From Exiguobacterium sp. (GTDB taxonomy: Bacteria > Bacillota > Bacilli > Exiguobacteriales > Exiguobacteriaceae), in the NCBI RefSeq assembly GCF_020832205.1, contig NZ_JAFIFD010000018.1, positions 1 through 53,673 of the forward strand: DNA of 53,673 nt. The letters are read 5' to 3'. The position numbers and the translations under genes are program-made. A model generated the notes under the pieces. That model was not told where the DNA came from and ran no database searches. It was given only the letters and a program-made list of their open reading frames with translations. Shown here in pieces: positions 48,964 to 53,673 of this stretch. How positions within the stretch are numbered: the first letter of the stretch is position 1; every line of letters begins with the position of its first letter.

Positions 48964-51399
48964 TTATTGAACGACCCCTTCGTTTCGGACGACGAATTCC
49001 CCGTCTTGCACATCGAGGGCGACTTTACTTCCTTTTGCGATGATACCGCTAAGCATCGATTCTGAGAGGCGATCTTCCACCTCGCGTTGGAGCGCCCGGC
49101 GGAGCGGGCGAGCCCCGTACTCAGGGTCATAGCCGACTTCGGCAATCTTCTCAAGCGCTGATTCGGTTAACGTGAAATCAATACCTTGTTCCCCGAGCCG
49201 TTTCGTGAGCGTCTCAGCCATGAGCTTGACGATTTCTTGGATGTGCTCTTTTTGGAGCGAGTGGAATACCGTGATCTCATCAATCCGGTTAAGGAATTCA
49301 GGTCGGAACGCTTTTTTCAGCTCTTCCATTACTTTATCCTTCATTTCTGTATATTCCCGTTTCACATCATCTTCGACGGTGAAACCAACATATTTGTTAC
49401 GTTTAAGTGCGGCAGCACCGACGTTAGAAGTCATAATGATGACCGTGTTTCGGAAGTCGACGGTGCGTCCTTTCGAGTCTGTCAAACGGCCGTCATCGAG
49501 CACTTGAAGCAAGATGTTGAACACTTCAGGGTGCGCCTTCTCGATCTCGTCGAGCAAGATGACCGAATACGGCTTACGACGAACTTTCTCCGTCAACTGA
49601 CCGCCTTCCTCGTATCCGACGTATCCTGGAGGCGAGCCGACGAGTCGGCTCGTCGCATGTTTCTCCATGTACTCGGACATATCGATCCGGATGATTGCAT
49701 CTTCATCACCGAACAACGCCTCAGCAACAGCACGGGCAAGTTCTGTTTTACCAACTCCGGTCGGGCCGAGGAAAACAAATGAACCAATCGGTCGTTTCGG
49801 GTCTTTCAACCCGGCACGGGCGCGACGGATCGCTCGTGAAATCGACTTGACCGCCTCGTCTTGACCGATGACACGGTTGTGAAGAATCGCTTCAAGCTTG
49901 AGGAGACGATCTGTCTCTTCTTCAGCGATTTTTGTGACCGGAACACCCGTCCAACTAGCGACAACTTGAGCGATATCGTCTTTCGTCACTTCGAGCTTTT
50001 CGTTCCCTTGCTTGTTTTGCCATTCGGACTTGAGATGCTCGAGTTCTTCACGAACTTTCTGTTCTGTATCACGAAGAGAAGCAGCTTTTTCGAACTCTTG
50101 GCTCTGGACGGCCGAATCTTTCTCTTTTCGAATCGACTCGAGTCGTGCTTCGAGCTCTTTCAAGTTCGGAGGTGCTGTGAATGAACGAAGACGTACTTTC
50201 GAAGCCGCCTCATCGACGAGGTCAATCGCTTTATCCGGAAGGAAGCGGTCCGAAATGTAACGGTCAGATAGAACGACCGCCTCATGAACCGCCTCATCCG
50301 TGATCGTCACGCGGTGATGGGCCTCATAGCGATCACGCAGACCGAGGAGAATTTGTTCAGCCTCTTCCGCTGTCGGTTCGTTCACTTGGATCGGTTGGAA
50401 GCGACGTTCGAGTGCTGCGTCTTTTTCGATATATTTGCGGTATTCATCAAGCGTCGTCGCTCCGATACATTGCAACTCGCCACGAGCGAGTGACGGTTTT
50501 AAGATGTTCGAGGCGTCAATCGCTCCTTCGGCCCCACCGGCACCGATCAATGTATGCAACTCATCGATGAAGAGGATGACGTTACCGGCTTGACGAATCT
50601 CGTCCATGACTTTTTTCAAACGGTCTTCGAACTCACCGCGATATTTCGTACCGGCGACGAGCGTCCCCATATCAAGAACCATGACGCGTTTATTGCGAAG
50701 TGTCTCGGGTACCTCATTGTTAATGATTTGTTGAGCGAGTCCTTCGACGACTGCCGTCTTACCGACACCCGGCTCTCCAATCAAGACCGGGTTGTTTTTC
50801 GTCCGGCGTGACAACACTTCAATGACACGTTGAATCTCCCCTGCACGTCCGATGACCGGATCGAGACGTGACTCACGGGCTTGTTGCGTCAAGTCGCGGG
50901 CCAAGCCGTCGAGTGTAGGTGTCGCAGCACTTGTACCCGGCTGTGAGGCGTTAGACGATGATTCTGTGTTGCCCAGCAACTGCAAGACTTGTTGACGGGC
51001 TTTCGTCAAGCTGATGCCGAGGTTGTTCATGACACGGGCAGCGACGCCTTCCCCTTCACGAATCAAACCGAGCAAGATGTGTTCGGTACCGACATATGAA
51101 TGACCGAGTTTACGGGCTTCATCCATCGATAGTTCGATCACTTTTTTCGCGCGCGGCGTATAATGAATCGTTGAGCCATTCTCAGACCCGCGTCCAATCA
51201 ACGCCTCGACTTCTTGCTGAATCTTCTCAGATGTCATTCCGAGGGCAAACAGCGCTTTAGCTGCAATCCCTTCTCCTTCACGAATCAATCCGAGTAAAAT
51301 GTGTTCCGTACCAATATTATGATGGCCAAGCCGTACTGCTTCCTCTTGGGCTAAAGCTAATACGCGCTGAGCTCGTTCTGTAAATCGACCAAACATCAT
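48964..51399 (-). CDS. clpC: ATP-dependent Clp protease ATP-binding subunit ClpC
   Basis: 811 residues from ATG '[20 protein letters not shown]', eight bases after AAGGAGG. Two Clp N-domains with near-identical '[15 protein letters not shown]' repeats (about 30 and 104), AAA+ domain 1 with Walker A GEPGVGKT (about 208-215), a UVR/coiled-coil M-domain (about 410-470) where adaptors such as MecA bind, and AAA+ domain 2 with GPTGVGKT (about 545-552). The C-terminal 'VGF' tripeptide for ClpP binding can be seen in '[11 protein letters not shown]'. ClpC unfolds substrates, including phosphoarginine-marked proteins from McsB, for ClpP. Last gene of the ctsR operon. Confidence 0.98.
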   Translation of the reverse strand: MMFGRFTERAQRVLALAQEEAVRLGHHNIGTEHILLGLIREGEGIAAKALFALGMTSEKIQQEVEALIGRGSENGSTIHYTPRAKKVIELSMDEARKLGHSYVGTEHILLGLIREGEGVAARVMNNLGISLTKARQQVLQLLGNTESSSNASQPGTSAATPTLDGLARDLTQQARESRLDPVIGRAGEIQRVIEVLSRRTKNNPVLIGEPGVGKTAVVEGLAQQIINNEVPETLRNKRVMVLDMGTLVAGTKYRGEFEDRLKKVMDEIRQAGNVILFIDELHTLIGAGGAEGAIDASNILKPSLARGELQCIGATTLDEYRKYIEKDAALERRFQPIQVNEPTAEEAEQILLGLRDRYEAHHRVTITDEAVHEAVVLSDRYISDRFLPDKAIDLVDEAASKVRLRSFTAPPNLKELEARLESIRKEKDSAVQSQEFEKAASLRDTEQKVREELEHLKSEWQNKQGNEKLEVTKDDIAQVVASWTGVPVTKIAEEETDRLLKLEAILHNRVIGQDEAVKSISRAIRRARAGLKDPKRPIGSFVFLGPTGVGKTELARAVAEALFGDEDAIIRIDMSEYMEKHATSRLVGSPPGYVGYEEGGQLTEKVRRKPYSVILLDEIEKAHPEVFNILLQVLDDGRLTDSKGRTVDFRNTVIIMTSNVGAAALKRNKYVGFTVEDDVKREYTEMKDKVMEELKKAFRPEFLNRIDEITVFHSLQKEHIQEIVKLMAETLTKRLGEQGIDFTLTESALEKIAEVGYDPEYGARPLRRALQREVEDRLSESMLSGIIAKGSKVALDVQDGEFVVRNEGVVQ

Positions 51400-51424
51400 T
51401 GACAAAACCTCCTTAAGAGTTGAA

Positions 51425-52468
51425 TCAAACTAAGCCTTGATCTAACGTTCGACGAACGAGCGTCGCTCGTTCCCGATCTCGTTCTTTCGTAGATAATGTT
51501 TTCCCGAAATGTTTTTGTAGGAAACCTGATTGCATGCGGACAATCAAATCATGAAATTGAGGTGGACTCCAATCGGACAACAGTCCGAGGTCACTTGCCA
51601 AATGGAGATCCGACAGGCGTTCAATCGCCTCAGTCGACGACAATAATTTAGCGTAACGCAAAATACCATAGGAACGATAAAATTGATCTTCAAGCTCATC
51701 TTGGTTGTTCGCAAGCACATATTCGCGGGCTTGACGCTCCGCCTGAATGACTTGTTCCGTGATTTCTATAAAGTCTGACAAGAGTTGCGACTCATGGCTG
51801 CCGAGCGTTCGCTGGTTGGATAATTGAAACAATCGCCCGGCAGCATCACTGCCTTCTCCATAACGTCCGCGAATCGTGTAGCCGAGTTTGCGAAGTTCTT
51901 TTAATATAGGAGTTATTCGTCCTGTCAGTGTCAATCCCGGCAAGTGTAACATGACCGAGGCGCGGAGTCCGGTTCCGATGTTACTAGGACATGTTGTCAA
52001 GTAACCTAGCGTGTCATCGAACGCATAAGGAAGTGACTCTTCACACAGTTCGTCCACACGCTTTGCGAGTTCGAACGCCTCGGTTACTTGAAATCCAGGC
52101 AAGAGTGTCTGTATCCGTAAATGATCTTCTTCATTAATGAGGACGCTGATCGTTTCATCTTCACTTAAGAAAACGGCGCTGTCGTCTTTTTCTGCAATCG
52201 TCGGACTGATGAGATGCTTTTCGACGAGTGCTTGACGTGTCACCGAGTCATAGGAAGACATTCGCAAGTATTCAAATCCTTGCAATCCTCCGAGCGACGC
52301 TTCAACTCGCTCACATAGTTGCCGTTGCCCTTCTTTTGATAACACTGGAGAAAAGACCGTATCTTTTAGATTACGAGCGAGCCGAATGCGAGTCGAGATG
52401 ACGAGGTCATCGAGTTTCGCGCGTTCGTTCATCTTTGGACCAAGTGGATGTTTGAGGAATGTCTCCAT
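51425..52468 (-). CDS. mcsB: Protein-arginine kinase McsB
   Basis: 347 residues from an ATG overlapping the mcsA stop (TGATG); GTG one codon earlier is possible. It belongs to the phosphagen kinase fold: '[12 protein letters not shown]', 'LVEKHLISP', the catalytic cysteine in '[16 protein letters not shown]' (about residue 160) and '[16 protein letters not shown]' are conserved. The phosphoarginine sensor motif RDxxRA is present as RDRERA (about 330-335). McsB phosphorylates arginines on CtsR and damaged proteins, tagging them for ClpCP; McsA is its activator. Confidence 0.97.
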   Translation of the reverse strand: METFLKHPLGPKMNERAKLDDLVISTRIRLARNLKDTVFSPVLSKEGQRQLCERVEASLGGLQGFEYLRMSSYDSVTRQALVEKHLISPTIAEKDDSAVFLSEDETISVLINEEDHLRIQTLLPGFQVTEAFELAKRVDELCEESLPYAFDDTLGYLTTCPSNIGTGLRASVMLHLPGLTLTGRITPILKELRKLGYTIRGRYGEGSDAAGRLFQLSNQRTLGSHESQLLSDFIEITEQVIQAERQAREYVLANNQDELEDQFYRSYGILRYAKLLSSTEAIERLSDLHLASDLGLLSDWSPPQFHDLIVRMQSGFLQKHFGKTLSTKERDRERATLVRRTLDQGLV

Positions 52469-52902
52469 CACGCCTCACCTTGCCCTTTCAATTGAATCAT
52501 TTCTTTTTTGATGCGGGCTGCGCGTTCATAATCTTCTTGTTCGACGGCTCGTTCCAACTCCCCTGCTAACTTTACGAGTCGCTCTTCGATTCGTTCGTCC
52601 GGCGTCCGCAACAAATTTGGAATCGATCCGACGTGATGATCATGTCCTTGTTGATATTGACGCGTCATCTTGATCAAGTCGTCTCGAAATACCGTGTAAC
52701 AATTGGCACACCCTGCTTTTCGCAACTGGTGTAACTCATTTTGTGTCATTTGACATGTCGGACACCGCTTTACGACAGGAACGTAACCTGTCATCACTTC
52801 AAATGCGCAATTTCGGCATAATTTCCGTTTGACCGGGATACCATCTTCCATAATCACCATTTCATTGACGGCGGGTCGCCGTTTACATCGTTCGCATAAC
52901 AT
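52468..52902 (-). CDS. mcsA: McsB activator McsA (shortened)
   Basis: 144 residues, about 40 fewer than B. subtilis McsA. Two zinc-binding sites are visible (Cys3, Cys6, Cys29, Cys32 and Cys47, Cys50, Cys65, Cys68), followed by a C-terminal UVR domain (about 104-140, 'ELERAVEQEDYERAARIKKE'). The shortening lies in the linker between the two zinc sites, here only about 14 residues. McsA stimulates McsB autophosphorylation and activity. The gene follows ctsR by 15 bases and overlaps mcsB by one. Confidence 0.93.
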   Translation of the reverse strand: MLCERCKRRPAVNEMVIMEDGIPVKRKLCRNCAFEVMTGYVPVVKRCPTCQMTQNELHQLRKAGCANCYTVFRDDLIKMTRQYQQGHDHHVGSIPNLLRTPDERIEERLVKLAGELERAVEQEDYERAARIKKEMIQLKGQGEA

Positions 52903-52917
52903 GTCTTCTTGCCTCCG

Positions 52918-53385
52918 TCAGCGATAACTTAGCAATTTCATCAATGCAAGCAACTGCTGTCTTCGAATCAAATGACGGTCATCCGCATGTAGTTCTAGTG
53001 ATTCGTCTGATAGCACATGAAAGAGCAATCGAACCTCACGTTCGTTTAAAAGTCCCTCTTCGAATAAACGGACTAATATGTTCTCAATCACTTGTTCTGT
53101 CAGTCGAGGCTGCTCGTGTAAGAAATCAATCAAACTCGCTAACAGATCTTGTTTCTCACTTAAAATGACACGACGGATGCGAATATAGCCGCCTCCGCCT
53201 CGCTTGCTTTCTACGAGATACCCTTTTTCGACCGTGAATCGTGTATTGATGACGTAGTTGATTTGAGACGGGACACATTCAAAACGTTTCGCGATGTCTT
53301 GCCTCTTGATTTCAATCGTATCGGCCTGACTTTCTTTCAGCACTTGCTTCAAATACTGTTCGATCACATCAGATATGTTTCTCAT
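52918..53385 (-). CDS. ctsR: Transcriptional repressor CtsR of class III heat-shock genes
   Basis: 155 residues from ATG 'MRNISDVIEQYLKQVLKES', eight bases after AGAGGG; an in-frame GTG three codons upstream is rejected because it lies in that site. The winged helix-turn-helix contains 'CVPSQINYVINTRFTVEKGY' and the beta-wing tetraglycine loop 'ESKRGGGGYIRIRRV', whose glycine-rich loop senses heat. CtsR binds heptad repeats upstream of clp genes and is inactivated by McsB and heat. One such operator overlaps its own start region, so the operon is autorepressed. Confidence 0.98.
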   Translation of the reverse strand: MRNISDVIEQYLKQVLKESQADTIEIKRQDIAKRFECVPSQINYVINTRFTVEKGYLVESKRGGGGYIRIRRVILSEKQDLLASLIDFLHEQPRLTEQVIENILVRLFEEGLLNEREVRLLFHVLSDESLELHADDRHLIRRQQLLALMKLLSYR

Positions 53386-53396
53386 CTCCACCACCC

Positions 53397-53413
53397 TCTG
53401 ACCATCTTTGACT
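53397..53413 (-). promoter_or_regulatory. CtsR operator
   Basis: On the minus strand AGTCAAAGATGGTCAGA fits the CtsR consensus RGTCAAA-NAN-RGTCAAA with one mismatch. It lies just downstream of the promoter and immediately before the ctsR ribosome binding site. Confidence 0.88.
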
Positions 53414-53422
53414 TTTTACTTT

Positions 53423-53451
53423 ATTCTATAATTGATTCAAAAAAAGGCAAA
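53423..53451 (-). promoter_or_regulatory. Promoter of the ctsR operon (sigma-A)
   Basis: On the minus strand TTTGCC (53451-53446) and TAGAAT (53428-53423) are 17 bases apart. The -35 is imperfect and overlaps the T-tail of the second rrn terminator. The CtsR operator covers the predicted start site region. No sigma-B consensus was recognised. Confidence 0.6.
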
Positions 53452-53452
53452 C

Positions 53453-53481
53453 GAAAAGCGACGATGCCGATGCATCGTCGC
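53453..53481 (-). terminator. rrn terminator 2
   Basis: A perfect ten-pair stem GCGACGATGC/GCATCGTCGC (53472-53481 with 53458-53467, loop ATCG) is followed by TTTTCG on the minus strand. It is the second of two hairpins insulating the ctsR promoter from rRNA transcription. Confidence 0.85.
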
Positions 53482-53485
53482 TACG

Positions 53486-53518
53486 AAAAAAGACGATCAA
53501 GCATGTGCTTGACCGTCT
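53486..53518 (-). terminator. rrn terminator 1
   Basis: On the minus strand AGACGGTCAAGCA pairs with TGCTTGATCGTCT (53506-53518 with 53491-53503, one wobble, loop CA), followed by six T residues, directly after 5S rRNA. Confidence 0.9.
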
Positions 53519-53524
53519 CGTGTT

Positions 53525-53640
<116 letters not shown>

Positions 53641-53673
53641 CATATTCAGGGCTTGTTCCCTGAAAACTGAAGA
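53641..53673 (-). other. 23S-5S spacer with processing hairpin
   Basis: TTCAGGG pairs with CCCTGAA around an AACAAG loop just upstream of 5S, consistent with the processing site between 23S and 5S. The 23S gene itself lies beyond the right edge. Confidence 0.6.

Overview
The window is a 53.7-kb block of core genes from a low-GC Gram-positive bacterium of the order Bacillales. Protein sequences and gene order closely follow Bacillus subtilis, but disA, gerD and the L7Ae-like rplGB gene are missing from their usual places. My best guess at genus is Exiguobacterium; this rests on recalled protein similarity and was not tested by a search. Every gene I accept lies on the minus strand, so biological order runs from high to low coordinates. 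The block lies between two ribosomal RNA operons in direct orientation: a 5S rRNA ends the upstream operon at the right edge, and the start of another 16S rRNA gene is at the left edge.

Reading in the direction of transcription: (1) 53.7-47.5 kb: end of an rrn operon, two intrinsic terminators, then the clp stress operon ctsR-mcsA-mcsB-clpC with a CtsR operator, followed by radA. (2) 47.4-39.5 kb: a PIN/TRAM membrane protein, ispD-ispF, gltX, a cysteine T-box leader, then cysE-cysS-mrnC-rlmB-rae1 as overlapping genes. (3) 39.4-37.6 kb: sigH, rpmG, secE, nusG. (4) 37.6-27.0 kb: rplK-rplA, rplJ-rplL behind an L10-type leader, an rRNA methyltransferase-like gene, and rpoB-rpoC. (5) 27.0-22.3 kb: the str operon rpsL-rpsG-fusA-tuf with an unusually long structured leader. 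(6) 22.3-21.7 kb: an accessory nucleotidyltransferase-fold gene. (7) 21.6-6.5 kb: the S10-spc-alpha ribosomal supercluster from rpsJ to rplQ, including secY, adk, map, infA, rpmJ and rpoA. (8) 6.5-2.2 kb: the ECF vitamin transporter module ecfA1-ecfA2-ecfT, truA, then rplM-rpsI behind an L13-type leader. (9) 2.2-0 kb: mrp/salA, kbaA, a terminator and the tandem promoters of the next rrn operon.

The genes form the transcription-translation core: RNA polymerase subunits, sigma-H, NusG, elongation factors, IF-1, about 30 ribosomal proteins, two aminoacyl-tRNA synthetases and rRNA/tRNA modification enzymes. Protein export (SecY, SecE), protein quality control (ClpC/McsAB), isoprenoid precursor synthesis and cysteine supply are also present. 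Regulation is mostly by RNA: a T-box, L10- and L13-type leaders, and long structured leaders before rpsJ, rplK and rpsL, plus intrinsic terminators.

No prophage, insertion sequence, CRISPR array or defence island is visible. The less ordinary signals are the str and S10 leaders (one with a possible short upstream ORF), a micro-ORF hairpin between fusA and tuf, the inserted nucleotidyltransferase gene, a zinc-free S14 in the spc operon, a shortened McsA, and the missing disA. I do not see a clearly new biological system.
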